A DNA stretch of 64,000 nucleotides, from contig NZ_JAJJOE010000014.1 in the NCBI RefSeq assembly GCF_020907405.1, positions 87,608-151,607 of the forward strand, written 5' to 3'. How positions within the stretch are numbered: the stretch's first letter is position 1; each line of letters begins with the position of its first letter. The position numbers were made by a program, and so were the translations under genes. The notes under the pieces are model-generated. The model was given only the letters and a program-made list of their open reading frames with translations. It did not search any database and was not told the DNA's origin. Source of the DNA: Arthrobacter sp. zg-Y769. Its GTDB lineage: Bacteria > Actinomycetota > Actinomycetes > Actinomycetales > Micrococcaceae. This document shows positions 35,047-43,779 of this stretch, piece by piece.

Positions 35047-35893
35047 GATGTCCGAAACCCTCCGTGCACCGGCGTCCGGATCAACGTCCGCCCTGAGCCG
35101 CGAGGCGCGCGCCACCACCCCCGGCTGGCTGTGGATACCTGCCGGAATTGCCCTGCTCCTCTGCGCCGGACCGGTTGCTGCGCTGCTGCTGAACGTCCCC
35201 TGGACCGGCTTGCCGGACCTGTTGGGCACCGACACCGCCCGCACGGCGCTGGGGCTCTCCCTGGCGACGTCCGCCGCGTCCACGCTGCTCTGCGTCCTGC
35301 TGGGGCTGCCGCTGGCCGTGCTGCTCAGCAAGCTCGAGGGGCCGTGGATCCAGCTGATGCGCGGGATCCTGCTGATCCCGCTGGTGCTCTCACCCGTGGT
35401 CTCCGGTATTGCCCTGCTGTATTTCTGGGGCCGGCAGGGGATCGCCGGGAAGCTGCTGGGCACGGTGGGCCTGGACGTGGGGTACTCGCCGGCCGCCGTC
35501 GTTATTGTCCAGGTGTTCGTCTCCCTGCCCTTCTTCGTGGTGGCGTCCCTGAACAGCCTGTCGGCGGTGGACCGCGACCTCGAAATGGCAGCCGCCACCT
35601 CCGGGGCCGGTCCCACCGCAATCCTGCGCCACATCACCGTACCGCTGGCGCTTCCCGGCATTGTTGCCGGCACCCTGCTGGCCTTCGCCCGTTCGCTGGG
35701 CGAATACGGGGCCACCATCACCTTTGCCGGGAGCATCGAGGGGAGCACCCGGACCCTGCCGCTGCAGATCGAGCTGAGCCTGAACTCCAACCAGCCCGAG
35801 GCGGCCCTGGGCATCTGCCTGATGCTTATTGCCCTGTACCTGCTGGTCCTGCTGCTGGCCCGGGTCGCCACCGGACGGCTGCTGCCGCGGTGA
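35036..35893 (+). CDS. modB: Molybdate ABC transporter permease
   Basis: A 285-residue permease with about six membrane helices. The cytoplasmic coupling motif is EMAAATSGAGPTAILRHITVPLALPGI, shown in parts as AAATSGAG and ITVPLALPGI. Families of ModB also share the GEYGATITFAGS segment. The ATG at 35036 overlaps modA; the ATG at 35048 is an alternative. Its TGA overlaps the GTG of the oxidoreductase gene (GTGA). The matching ATPase ModC is not in this cluster. Confidence 0.93.
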   Translation: MPPRMSETLRAPASGSTSALSREARATTPGWLWIPAGIALLLCAGPVAALLLNVPWTGLPDLLGTDTARTALGLSLATSAASTLLCVLLGLPLAVLLSKLEGPWIQLMRGILLIPLVLSPVVSGIALLYFWGRQGIAGKLLGTVGLDVGYSPAAVVIVQVFVSLPFFVVASLNSLSAVDRDLEMAAATSGAGPTAILRHITVPLALPGIVAGTLLAFARSLGEYGATITFAGSIEGSTRTLPLQIELSLNSNQPEAALGICLMLIALYLLVLLLARVATGRLLPR

Positions 35894-37461
35894 GCGGCCA
35901 GGGACAGGTTCCGCCCCGCCGCACCGGCGGCCTCCGGCCGGCAACCAGGCGGTGGGCGGCTGCCGCAGGGCTGGTCGCCGCCGGACTGGGAGTAGCCGCC
36001 GGGGAGCTGCTGGCCGCCATCGTCAGCCCGTCGCTTTCCCCGGTTTCCGCCGTTGGCTCGGTAGTCATCGACGCCGTTCCCGGGCCGGTCAAAGACGCAG
36101 CGATTGCCCTGTTCGGAACGGCGGATAAGGCAGCACTGCTGGTAGGCATGGGGCTGGTCATCGGCCTTGCCGCCGTTGCCGCCGGCGTCCTGGAACAGCG
36201 CCGTCCGCCCTCGGGAAGCGCAGTACTTGGCCTCTTCGGCGCAGCCGGCCTGGCGGCGGTCCTCTCCCGGCAGCAGTTCTCGCTGCTGGCCGTCCTGCCG
36301 CCGGTAGCCGCCGCCGTCGTCGCCGTCCTGGTCCTGAGGGCCCTTGCGGCGCGGATCCGGGACCTGGACGCGGCACCAACACAGGACGACGCCGCGGTCC
36401 GCCGCCGCACGGTGCTGGCCTCCGTAGGCGGGGGAGCGGCGGTGGCCCTGCTTGGTGCGGCGCTGGCCGGCATAGCCCGCGGCGGGCAGGTGGGGCTGAC
36501 GGCCCTGCGGGAAACGGTCCGTCTGCCGGTTCCGGCCCGGCCCGCGGCCGCGATACCCGCCGGCGCCCGGCTCACCGTCGACGGCCTGACTCCGCTGGTC
36601 ACGCCCGCCGCGGACTTTTACCGGATCGACACCGCACTGAGCGTGCCGCTCATCGATCCTGCGGAGTGGCGGCTGCGGGTCACCGGCATGGTGGACCGCG
36701 AAGTGGAACTTAGCTACGCGGAACTGCTCGCTGCGCCGCTGCAGGAAAGCTACGTCACCCTCGCCTGCGTCTCCAACGAGGTGGGCGGGAACCTGATCGG
36801 CAACGCCCGGTGGCTGGGGATGCCTGTCCGGGAGCTCCTGGCCCGGGCCGGAGTCCGGACCGGCGCCGACATGGTGCTTTCCACGAGCCGGGACGGCTGG
36901 AGTGCCTCCACGCCCCTGGAAGCCCTCACCGATGACCGGGATTCGCTGCTGGCCGTGGGCATGAACGGGGAACCGCTGCCGCTGGAGCATGGATTCCCCG
37001 TCCGGCTCGTGGTGCCCGGACTGTACGGATATGTTTCCGCGACCAAGTGGGTCACCGAGCTGCGGGTCACCCGGTTCGCCGACGAGAGCGCCTACTGGAC
37101 GGACCGGGGCTGGGGCGAGCGCGGTCCCGTCAAGCTCTCCTCACGCATCGACGTCCCCGGCCGGACGCCGGTCTCCGCCGGCACGGTCACCGTGGCCGGC
37201 GTGGCCTGGGCGCAGCACACCGGCCTTAGTGCCGTGCAGGTGCGCGTTGACGACGGCGGCTGGCAGGACGCGGAACTCGCTCCCGGAATTTCCGCGGATA
37301 CCTGGCGGCAGTACCGGCTTACGGTGGAACTGCCGCCGGGCGGCCACGACATCACGGTGCGGGCCGTGGACGCCAACGGCGTGCTGCAGGCGGCCGAAAA
37401 ACGGCCGGTGCTTCCCGATGGAGCGACCGGCCTGCATACAATTCGGGTGACGGCCCGCTAA
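35890..37461 (+). CDS. Membrane-anchored molybdopterin-dependent oxidoreductase (sulfite oxidase family)
   Basis: A 523-residue protein. The GTG start comes from the GTGA overlap with modB. Four or five hydrophobic helices fill the first 200 residues, with a tail-like [18 protein letters not shown] segment before the periplasmic-side domain. From about 215 the Mo-pterin domain starts (FYRIDTALSVPLIDPAEWRLRVTG); the likely molybdenum-ligand Cys293 is in YVTLACVSNEVGG. It continues SATKWVTELRVTRF and ends in a Mo-co dimerisation-like beta domain. It would catalyse oxygen-atom transfer outside the membrane. The exact reaction is unknown; sulfite or another sulfur oxide is possible. Confidence 0.9.
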   Translation: MSGQGQVPPRRTGGLRPATRRWAAAAGLVAAGLGVAAGELLAAIVSPSLSPVSAVGSVVIDAVPGPVKDAAIALFGTADKAALLVGMGLVIGLAAVAAGVLEQRRPPSGSAVLGLFGAAGLAAVLSRQQFSLLAVLPPVAAAVVAVLVLRALAARIRDLDAAPTQDDAAVRRRTVLASVGGGAAVALLGAALAGIARGGQVGLTALRETVRLPVPARPAAAIPAGARLTVDGLTPLVTPAADFYRIDTALSVPLIDPAEWRLRVTGMVDREVELSYAELLAAPLQESYVTLACVSNEVGGNLIGNARWLGMPVRELLARAGVRTGADMVLSTSRDGWSASTPLEALTDDRDSLLAVGMNGEPLPLEHGFPVRLVVPGLYGYVSATKWVTELRVTRFADESAYWTDRGWGERGPVKLSSRIDVPGRTPVSAGTVTVAGVAWAQHTGLSAVQVRVDDGGWQDAELAPGISADTWRQYRLTVELPPGGHDITVRAVDANGVLQAAEKRPVLPDGATGLHTIRVTAR

Positions 37462-37502
37462 GGTCCTTTCCCGCCCCCGCCCGCACCATTCCAAGGAGGA
37501 AC

Positions 37503-38807
37503 ATGTCCGTCCAACCGGCCCCGCAGGGTGTCCCGGCACCGGGATCCGCTGTTCCGTCCGCAACCGGACCACGGCAGGTGGCCGCGCACCGGGAAGCCGT
37601 TGAGGCCCTCCTGCGGACCTGGTTCGCCGCGCAGCCACCCGCCCGCGAGACCATCCCGCTGGCCTCGGCTGCCGGGCGGATCCTCGCGGCAGAGGTGCGG
37701 GCGCCGGGAAACCTGCCGCCCTTCACCAACTCACAGATGGACGGCTACGCAGTCCATAGTCCGGACCTCGCCGCAGCCCGGGACCGGCCCGGCACGCCGG
37801 GTACCGTCCGGCTGGCGATCGCCGCACCCATCCCTGCCGGACGGGCAGCGCCGCCGCTGCTGCCCGGCACAGCCGCACCGGTCATGACCGGCGCCATGCT
37901 GCCCGAGGGGGCAGACGCCGTCGTTCCGATCGAGGCCTGCACGCCCGACTACTTCCTGCCGGAAGCAGAAGGCACCGTGGCGGTTCCGGCGGATATCCCC
38001 GCGGGGCAGTTCGTCCGCAGGGCAGGCAGCGATATTGGCGCAGGAACCCCGGCACTGCCCGCCGGCACCCTGCTGGGACCGCTGCAGCTGGGACTGCTGG
38101 CCGCCCTGGGCCTGGACCGCATCACCGTCCGGGCGCGGCCGCGGGTACTGCTGCTGACCACCGGAGACGAAGTCGTGGAACCGGGCCGTCCGCTGGGACC
38201 GGGCCAGATCCACGACGCAAACACCACCCTGCTCCGCAGTTCCCTGGAGGAAGCGGGCGCGGAGGTGCTCCGGTCCCGGATCCTGGCTGATTCCCCGGAG
38301 GAGTTCATCGACCGGCTGCGTGCCGATCTTGCTGCGGACGCCCCGGACCTGGTCCTCACCTCCGGCGGCATCAGCAAGGGCGCCTACGAGGTGGTCCGCC
38401 AGGGCCTCGCCGCGCAGGACGTGGACTTCCTGTCCGTGGCCATGCAGCCCGGCGGGCCGCAGGGGATCGGCACGGTGGAAGGCGTCCCGTTCCTGGGTTT
38501 CCCGGGCAACCCGGTCAGCTCGCTGGTCTCCTTCGAAATGTTCCTGCGCCCGGCACTGACGGCCGTCACCGGGGCGCCGTGGCCCCGGGCGGAAGTGCCG
38601 GCCCGCCTCACCGCCCCGCTCGGCAGCCCTGCGGGCAAGCACCAGGTCCGCCGGGGCAGGTACACGGCCGGAACGGTGGAGCCCGTAGGCGGACCGGGAT
38701 CCCACCTGGTCCATGCCCTGGCCTCCTCCAACGCGCTGATCTCGGTCCCCGTGGGCACCGAGCACCTCGCGGCCGGCTCGGAAGTGACAGTATTACTACT
38801 GGAATAA
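37503..38807 (+). CDS. moeA: Molybdopterin molybdotransferase MoeA
   Basis: A 434-residue MoeA/gephyrin-E homologue that inserts molybdate into adenylylated molybdopterin. Motifs: [56 protein letters not shown] and [19 protein letters not shown] in the MoCF-like domain. The C-terminal domain IV is normal. AAGGAGG precedes the ATG. It belongs to the moeA-moaC-mogA-moaE run. Confidence 0.96.
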   Translation: MSVQPAPQGVPAPGSAVPSATGPRQVAAHREAVEALLRTWFAAQPPARETIPLASAAGRILAAEVRAPGNLPPFTNSQMDGYAVHSPDLAAARDRPGTPGTVRLAIAAPIPAGRAAPPLLPGTAAPVMTGAMLPEGADAVVPIEACTPDYFLPEAEGTVAVPADIPAGQFVRRAGSDIGAGTPALPAGTLLGPLQLGLLAALGLDRITVRARPRVLLLTTGDEVVEPGRPLGPGQIHDANTTLLRSSLEEAGAEVLRSRILADSPEEFIDRLRADLAADAPDLVLTSGGISKGAYEVVRQGLAAQDVDFLSVAMQPGGPQGIGTVEGVPFLGFPGNPVSSLVSFEMFLRPALTAVTGAPWPRAEVPARLTAPLGSPAGKHQVRRGRYTAGTVEPVGGPGSHLVHALASSNALISVPVGTEHLAAGSEVTVLLLE

Positions 38808-38854
38808 CCCAGCAGCGTCCTTCCCCGGACGCCGTGCCCCGAAAGGACCCTGCC

Positions 38855-39349
38855 GTGAGCGCCGAACCCGAAGACCTCCACCCAGCCGGACTGACCCACG
38901 TCCGCGAGGACGGTTCCGCGCACATGGTGGATGTATCCGCCAAGACCGAAACCACGAGGCAGGCCACAGCGCAGGCCGTGCTGCGCAGCACCGCCGAGGT
39001 GGTCCGCCTGATCGCCGACGGAGGGCTGCCGAAGGGAGACGCGCTGGCCGTCGCCAGGGTGGCCGGCATCATGGCCGCCAAGCAGACCTCCAACCTCATC
39101 CCGCTGTGCCACCCGCTGCCCCTGACCAAGGTTACGGTGGACTTCACCCCGCGGGAGGGCGACGTCCTCGTGGAGGCCACGGTGAAGACCAAGGCACTCA
39201 CCGGCGTCGAAATGGAGGCGCTGACCGCTGCCTCCGTCGCCGCGCTGACGCTTTACGACATGATCAAGGCCGTGGATAAGCACGCCCGCATCACCGACAT
39301 CATGGTGCTGGCCAAGTCCGGCGGCAAAAGCGGAGACTGGGCGCTGTGA
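38855..39349 (+). CDS. moaC: Cyclic pyranopterin monophosphate synthase MoaC
   Basis: A 164-residue enzyme that turns the MoaA product into cyclic pyranopterin monophosphate. The family sequence is [14 protein letters not shown], then [61 protein letters not shown], given in pieces. It starts on GTG after AAAGGA. Its TGA overlaps the GTG of the next gene. Confidence 0.96.
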   Translation: MSAEPEDLHPAGLTHVREDGSAHMVDVSAKTETTRQATAQAVLRSTAEVVRLIADGGLPKGDALAVARVAGIMAAKQTSNLIPLCHPLPLTKVTVDFTPREGDVLVEATVKTKALTGVEMEALTAASVAALTLYDMIKAVDKHARITDIMVLAKSGGKSGDWAL

Positions 39350-39837
39350 GCGCTCCGTCCCCCCGCCGGACGGCCGGGGTCCTGATCGCCTCCACCCGTG
39401 CCGCTGCCGGCACGTACCAGGACGAATGCGGGCCGCTTATTGCGGACTGGCTGTATGCCCTGGGCTACGACATTGTGCTGGCCGAAGTGGTGCCCGACGG
39501 TGTCGAAGTAGCCGCGTCGCTGCAGCGCATCCTCGCCCTGGAACCGTCGGTGCTGCTGACCAGCGGCGGCACCGGGCTGAGCCCGGACGACGTCACGCCG
39601 GAGTCCACCGAACCGCTCCTGGACCGCCAGGTGCCCGGCGTCATGGAAGCCATCCGGGCCAAGGGCCTGGCGTCCACGCCGATGGCCGCCATCAGCCGCG
39701 GGTTCGCCGGCACCGCCGGCCGCACGTTCGTGGTCAACCTGCCCGGTTCCCCGGCCGCAGTCGCCGACGGGCTTGCCGTACTGGAACCCATCATCGGCCA
39801 CATCTGCGGCCAGCTGGAAGGAAAACGTGAACACTAG
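39346..39837 (+). CDS. MogA/MoaB-type molybdopterin adenylyltransferase
   Basis: A 163-residue MoCF-domain protein. [14 protein letters not shown] carries the hallmark GGTG and the Asp of the active site; [13 protein letters not shown] is the second loop. It adenylylates molybdopterin before MoeA acts. The GTG start overlaps the moaC stop. The name moaB or mogA depends on sequence comparison I cannot run. Confidence 0.93.
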   Translation: MSAPSPRRTAGVLIASTRAAAGTYQDECGPLIADWLYALGYDIVLAEVVPDGVEVAASLQRILALEPSVLLTSGGTGLSPDDVTPESTEPLLDRQVPGVMEAIRAKGLASTPMAAISRGFAGTAGRTFVVNLPGSPAAVADGLAVLEPIIGHICGQLEGKREH

Positions 39838-40264
39838 CGAAGTTATCCATGCCGCCGTCTCCACGGAGCCGCTGACCAGCACCGAGGCAGAACGCGCCGC
39901 CTGGTCCCCGGACTGCGGTGCAGTGGTGCTGTTCAGCGGCATTGTACGCAACCACGACGACGGTAAATCCGTCACCGCCCTCGCCTACAGTGCCCACCCC
40001 ACGGCCCAGGGCGTGCTCGCCGACGTGGCCGCCGGGATTGCCGCCAGGTACGACGGCGTCCGCATCTGGGTGGCGCACCGCACCGGAGACCTGGACATCG
40101 GCGACGCCGCCCTGGTGGCGGCCGTTGCCTCGGCCCACCGCGGCACCGCCTTTGCTGCCTGCTCCGAACTGGTGGACACGGTCAAGGCGAACGTGCCCAT
40201 CTGGAAGGAACAGGGCTTCACCGACGGCAGCACCGAGTGGGTGGGCGTCAGCGACCGGCCCTGA
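39827..40264 (+). CDS. moaE: Molybdopterin synthase catalytic subunit MoaE
   Basis: A 145-residue MoaE. The conserved GAVVLFSGIVRNHDDGKSV and the active-site region ANVPIWKEQGFTDGSTEWV (Lys and Arg/Lys positions) are present. The family's conserved IWVAHRTGDLDIGD is here as well. The GTG start lies 11 bases inside the preceding gene with GGAAGGAAAA upstream. It pairs with MoaD, encoded 7 kb away on the other strand. Confidence 0.95.
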   Translation: MNTSEVIHAAVSTEPLTSTEAERAAWSPDCGAVVLFSGIVRNHDDGKSVTALAYSAHPTAQGVLADVAAGIAARYDGVRIWVAHRTGDLDIGDAALVAAVASAHRGTAFAACSELVDTVKANVPIWKEQGFTDGSTEWVGVSDRP

Positions 40265-40269
40265 GCCGG

Positions 40270-40275
40270 TAATCT
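40270..40275 (+). promoter_or_regulatory. -10 element TAATCT, leaderless start of dapB
   Basis: TAATCT ends seven bases before the ATG at 40283. The gap is too short for a -10 box plus a spaced Shine-Dalgarno, although GGAG is present. Transcription probably starts at or near the start codon. Confidence 0.5.
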
Positions 40276-40282
40276 GGAGCGT

Positions 40283-41041
40283 ATGAGCGAAAAACTTGCC
40301 GTAGCGGTGCTCGGTGCCGCGGGCCGCATGGGTTCCGAGGCCGTTGCCGCCGTCGAGGCCGCCGAAGACATGGAACTGGTGGCCGCGCTGGGCCGGGCCG
40401 ATCCGCTGGAAACCCTTGTCTCCGCCGGTGCGCAGTACGTGGTGGACCTGACCGTTCCGGACAGTACCGAGGCCAACGTCCGCTTCGCCGTCGAACACGG
40501 GATGCACGCCGTCGTGGGCACCACCGGCTGGGATGCCGGGCGGCTGGACCGGCTGGCGGAGCTGCTGGAAACGTCCCCCGGCACCGGTGTGCTCATAGCC
40601 CCGAACTTCGCCCTTGGCTCGGTGCTGGCCTCCGCCTTCGCCGCCAAGGCCGCCCGCTACTTCGAATCGGTGGAACTGATCGAACTGCACCACCCGGACA
40701 AGGTGGATGCCCCTTCGGGAACCGCGGTGCGGACCGCCCAGCTGATCGCAGCCGCACGCGCCGACGCCGGTGTGGCACCCTCTCCGGATGCCACTGCCAA
40801 GGCACTCGACGGAGCGCGCGGCGCCGAGGTGGAGGGAGTGCACGTGCATTCAGTCCGCCTGCGCGGCCTGGTGGCCCACCAGGAAGTGCTCCTGGGCGGG
40901 CCCGGCGAGCAGCTGAGAATCCGGCACGATTCCTTTGACCGCGCCTCCTTCATGCCCGGCGTCCTGCTGGGCCTGCGGCAGGTCGCCGGCCACCCCGGAC
41001 TGACCGTCGGACTTGACGGCTACCTCAACCTGAACGACTAA
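40283..41041 (+). CDS. dapB: 4-hydroxy-tetrahydrodipicolinate reductase
   Basis: A 252-residue NAD(P)H reductase in the diaminopimelate/lysine pathway. The nucleotide-binding motif is VLGAAGRMG near the N-terminus. HHPDKVDAPSGTA holds the catalytic His and Lys and the substrate-binding loop. HSVRLRGLVAHQEV and SFMPGVLLGLR are typical of the C-terminal part. It is followed after 8 bp by a small membrane-protein gene. Confidence 0.97.
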   Translation: MSEKLAVAVLGAAGRMGSEAVAAVEAAEDMELVAALGRADPLETLVSAGAQYVVDLTVPDSTEANVRFAVEHGMHAVVGTTGWDAGRLDRLAELLETSPGTGVLIAPNFALGSVLASAFAAKAARYFESVELIELHHPDKVDAPSGTAVRTAQLIAAARADAGVAPSPDATAKALDGARGAEVEGVHVHSVRLRGLVAHQEVLLGGPGEQLRIRHDSFDRASFMPGVLLGLRQVAGHPGLTVGLDGYLNLND

Positions 41042-41049
41042 GGAACACG

Positions 41050-41538
41050 TTGTCTTTCTTTACGGGCCTTTTCTCCAACCGCGCCAAGCTCGGCGTGGCC
41101 CTGGTGACCCTGCTGCTCTTCTTCTATCTGTGGGTCTCGGCGCAGCGCGGCTGGCTGCTGCTGACCGCCCCCGAGCTTTCGGCGAAACTGATGGGTGTGG
41201 CCTATCTGGTGCTGCCGGTGATCGGCGCGTGGGCCCTCATCCGCGAACTGATGTTCGGCGGCCGGACCGAGCAGATGGCCCGCATCCTGGCCGAGGAAGG
41301 CAGGCTGCCGGTGGATGACCTGCCGCGCACGCCTGCCGGACGGATTGTGCGCGAAGCCGCGGACGCCCAGTTCCCGCAGTACAAGGCGGAAACCGAGGCC
41401 GCGCCGGAGGACTGGCGCAGCTGGTTCCGGTTGTCCTGCGCCTACGACGCCGCCGGGGACCGTACCCGTGCCCGGCGCACCATGCGCCAGGCCGGACGGC
41501 TCTTTGGCCGCACCCGGGGCGCACGCCCGCAGAACTAG
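41050..41538 (+). CDS. Conserved small membrane protein downstream of dapB
   Basis: A 162-residue protein starting on TTG. Two membrane helices (about 13-32 and 45-66) are followed by a soluble tail (about 67-162) rich in Arg and Ala, with a TPR-like helix pair (WRSWFRLSCAYDAAGDRTRARRTM). A membrane protein at this position after dapB also exists in mycobacteria. No function known. Confidence 0.75.
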   Translation: MSFFTGLFSNRAKLGVALVTLLLFFYLWVSAQRGWLLLTAPELSAKLMGVAYLVLPVIGAWALIRELMFGGRTEQMARILAEEGRLPVDDLPRTPAGRIVREAADAQFPQYKAETEAAPEDWRSWFRLSCAYDAAGDRTRARRTMRQAGRLFGRTRGARPQN

Positions 41539-41557
41539 CCGGCGCGCTTAGCGCCGG
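41539..41557. terminator. Hairpin between convergent genes
   Basis: CCGGCGC and GCGCCGG form a perfect 7-bp stem around GCTTA, overlapping the stop of the acyltransferase gene. There is no T-run, so termination strength is uncertain. Confidence 0.5.
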
Positions 41558-42729
41558 GCGGGGGCGGCGGCGCGTCCCGCCCTGCCGCGGGCCAGGCGCG
41601 AGGCGCCGGAGGTGACCAATTCCAGCGGGCCGCGCGCATCGATGCGCTGGAACAGGATCGCCAGCACCACAAAGAACGTCACCTGGATCCAGTACACCGG
41701 GAGCGGTTCCAGGGGCGGACTCTGCTGGTCCACGATGCTCATCACCCACACGTGCATGCTGTAAAGGGTGAGCGTCATGGCGCCGGCCGCGGACAGGGGC
41801 AGCAGGAGGAGCGGCCGTGCACGCGTGAGCAGCAGGCAGATTCCGAGCACGGCCGCCGAGGTGCCTGCGGTGTGCAGCATGTCCAGGCTGGTGTTCGAAT
41901 GCGGTCCGGCCAGCGCGAGCCACCACCAGGAACCGGTCTGCTCCACCGAACTGACATTGACTTCCAGCATCCGTTCCAGGGGCCACCGCTGCCCGGACTC
42001 CGTGGCGGTGAGGGCGTCGAGCCCGCCCAGCTCACGGAGCAGATAGTAGGAGGTGAGCTTTGCGGCCACCGCAGCGAACGCCCCGGCCACGAGGAGCCCT
42101 ACCTGCACCGGCAGGCTCGTCAGCGTCAGGCGGCCGATCACCAGGCCCAGCAGGATGTAGCTCAGCCACTGCAGTACCGGATAGAAACCGGTGACGAAAA
42201 CGTCCGCTGCCAGTGCGGCGGGGGTCAGGAACGAGTCCCAGACCAGGTTTCCCTGGATATCCGACGGTGAGAGGTTCTCCAGCAGCCAGCCCCGCACCAG
42301 ATAGGCGAGCACGGGGGAGACGAGCAGCCAGGCCCCGGCCCAGACCGCAAGCCTGCGCAGCGGCATTCCCAGGAACGGCAAGGCAAGCAGGAACAGGACT
42401 GCGTAGTGGAAGAGAATGATGGCGATGCTGGTCTGCAGGCCGCCCAGGGCCAGGCCCACCAGGGCGATGATGAGCGCACGCACCGCAATCCCGCGCCGGT
42501 CCCGGCCTACGGCCTTGGCCTCATGGGGTTCACTGCCGCCGGTCAGCAGGGCCAGCCCGACGCCGGCCACGACGGCGAACAATGCCGAGGACCGGCCGGA
42601 GAACACCAGCCCGGTAAGGGTGGGATCGCCGGTTTCCTGGTGGTAGAGCGGCAGCACGTGCGTGGCGATCATGCCCAGAAGGGCAATCCCGCGGGCCGCG
42701 TCGATGCCGGTTAGGCGGCGTTGGATCAT
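41548..42729 (-). CDS. Heparan-alpha-glucosaminide N-acetyltransferase-like (HGSNAT_cat) membrane protein
   Basis: A 393-residue membrane protein with about ten hydrophobic helices. The N-terminal signature RRLTGIDAARGIALLGMIATH matches the family's R-x-x-x-[IL]-D-x-x-R-G-[IL]-x-[IL]-x-x-M pattern. The following loop has LVFSGRSSALFAVVAGVGLA. Family members transfer acetyl groups across the membrane, usually to sugars, though bacterial members are unassigned. The ATG at 42729 gives the conserved start. The gene lies between dapB and dapA on the opposite strand. Confidence 0.8.
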   Translation of the reverse strand: MIQRRLTGIDAARGIALLGMIATHVLPLYHQETGDPTLTGLVFSGRSSALFAVVAGVGLALLTGGSEPHEAKAVGRDRRGIAVRALIIALVGLALGGLQTSIAIILFHYAVLFLLALPFLGMPLRRLAVWAGAWLLVSPVLAYLVRGWLLENLSPSDIQGNLVWDSFLTPAALAADVFVTGFYPVLQWLSYILLGLVIGRLTLTSLPVQVGLLVAGAFAAVAAKLTSYYLLRELGGLDALTATESGQRWPLERMLEVNVSSVEQTGSWWWLALAGPHSNTSLDMLHTAGTSAAVLGICLLLTRARPLLLLPLSAAGAMTLTLYSMHVWVMSIVDQQSPPLEPLPVYWIQVTFFVVLAILFQRIDARGPLELVTSGASRLARGRAGRAAAPARR

Positions 42730-42839
42730 GCACAGAATCGTCTCACAGCCACGCGGGGCGGGCTTTACCCGGCCGGAACCGCCGGCACGGGGAAACAACC
42801 GCCCCCGGGGCAGCACGTTGTCCCAAAACCGTGCCTAAC

Positions 42840-42855
42840 GGGTAACGTTTTACCC
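42840..42855 (+). promoter_or_regulatory. Palindrome and -10 element immediately before dapA
   Basis: GGGTAA-CGTT-TTACCC is a perfect palindrome ending at the base before the ATG of dapA. TAACGT (42843-42848), seven bases before the ATG, can serve as a -10 box for a leaderless transcript, so a protein on the palindrome would cover both promoter and start. Confidence 0.5.
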
Positions 42856-43773
42856 ATGGAAACAGACAACCGCACGCTTCCCTTCGGCACCCTCGTCACC
42901 GCCATGGTGACCCCGTTCACCGAGGACGGGGAAGTGGACTTCGACGCCACTGCCTACCTCGCGAACAAGCTCGTCGAAGACGGCTGCGACGGCCTGGTGG
43001 TTTCCGGCACCACCGGTGAAACCTCCACGCTGGAGGACAGCGAGAAGGAAGACCTGTTCCGTGTCGTCGCCGAAACGGTGGGCGGCCGCGCCAAGGTCAT
43101 TGCCGGAACCGGCACCAACCACACGTCCCACTCCGTGGAGATGGCCCGCCGCGCCGAGCGCGCCGGCGTCGACGGCCAGCTTGTGGTTACCCCGTATTAC
43201 AACAAGCCGACGCAGGCGGGCGTGATCGCGCACTTCGATGCCGTCACCGCCGCGACCGACCTGCCGGTCATGGTCTACGACATTCCCGGCCGTGCGGGTA
43301 TTGCCCTGAGCACCTCCACCATCTTCCGCCTCGCCGAGAACCCCCGGATCCTGGCACTGAAGGACGCAAAGGGAGACTTCGCTGCGGTCACCCGGGTGCT
43401 CGCGAACACCACGCTGGATGTCTACGCCGGCGACGACGGACTGACCCTGCCGTGGATGGCCGCCGGAGCCGTCGGCGTCGTCAGCGTCTCCGCGCACGTT
43501 GCCACCGCACAGTTCCGCTCACTGGTCGACGCCGCCGCGGCCGGGGACTTTGCCACCGCCCGCCGCATCCACTTCGAACTGGACCCGGTAATCCGCGCCG
43601 TGATGACCCACATCCCGGGAACCGTCTCGACCAAGCAGATCCTGGCGATGCAGAAAGTCATCCCCACGGCTGCCGTCCGCCTGCCGCTGGTGGCACCCGA
43701 CGCCGTCGAAATGGAAACCATCCTGACCGATCTGGCCGAGGCCGGCATGGACTTCTCCCGGAACGAGGCATAA
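42856..43773 (+). CDS. dapA: 4-hydroxy-tetrahydrodipicolinate synthase
   Basis: A 305-residue TIM-barrel lyase that condenses pyruvate with aspartate semialdehyde, the first committed step to diaminopimelate and lysine. Motifs: VTPFTEDGEVDF, VSGTTGETSTL, VTPYYNKPTQAG with the Tyr of the active site, VYDIPGRAG, and the Schiff-base Lys in ILALKDAKGD. The ATG at 42856 is directly preceded by the palindrome. The next gene, rnj, begins six bases after the stop, as in many Gram-positives. Confidence 0.97.
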   Translation: METDNRTLPFGTLVTAMVTPFTEDGEVDFDATAYLANKLVEDGCDGLVVSGTTGETSTLEDSEKEDLFRVVAETVGGRAKVIAGTGTNHTSHSVEMARRAERAGVDGQLVVTPYYNKPTQAGVIAHFDAVTAATDLPVMVYDIPGRAGIALSTSTIFRLAENPRILALKDAKGDFAAVTRVLANTTLDVYAGDDGLTLPWMAAGAVGVVSVSAHVATAQFRSLVDAAAAGDFATARRIHFELDPVIRAVMTHIPGTVSTKQILAMQKVIPTAAVRLPLVAPDAVEMETILTDLAEAGMDFSRNEA

Positions 43774-43779
43774 GCAGCC

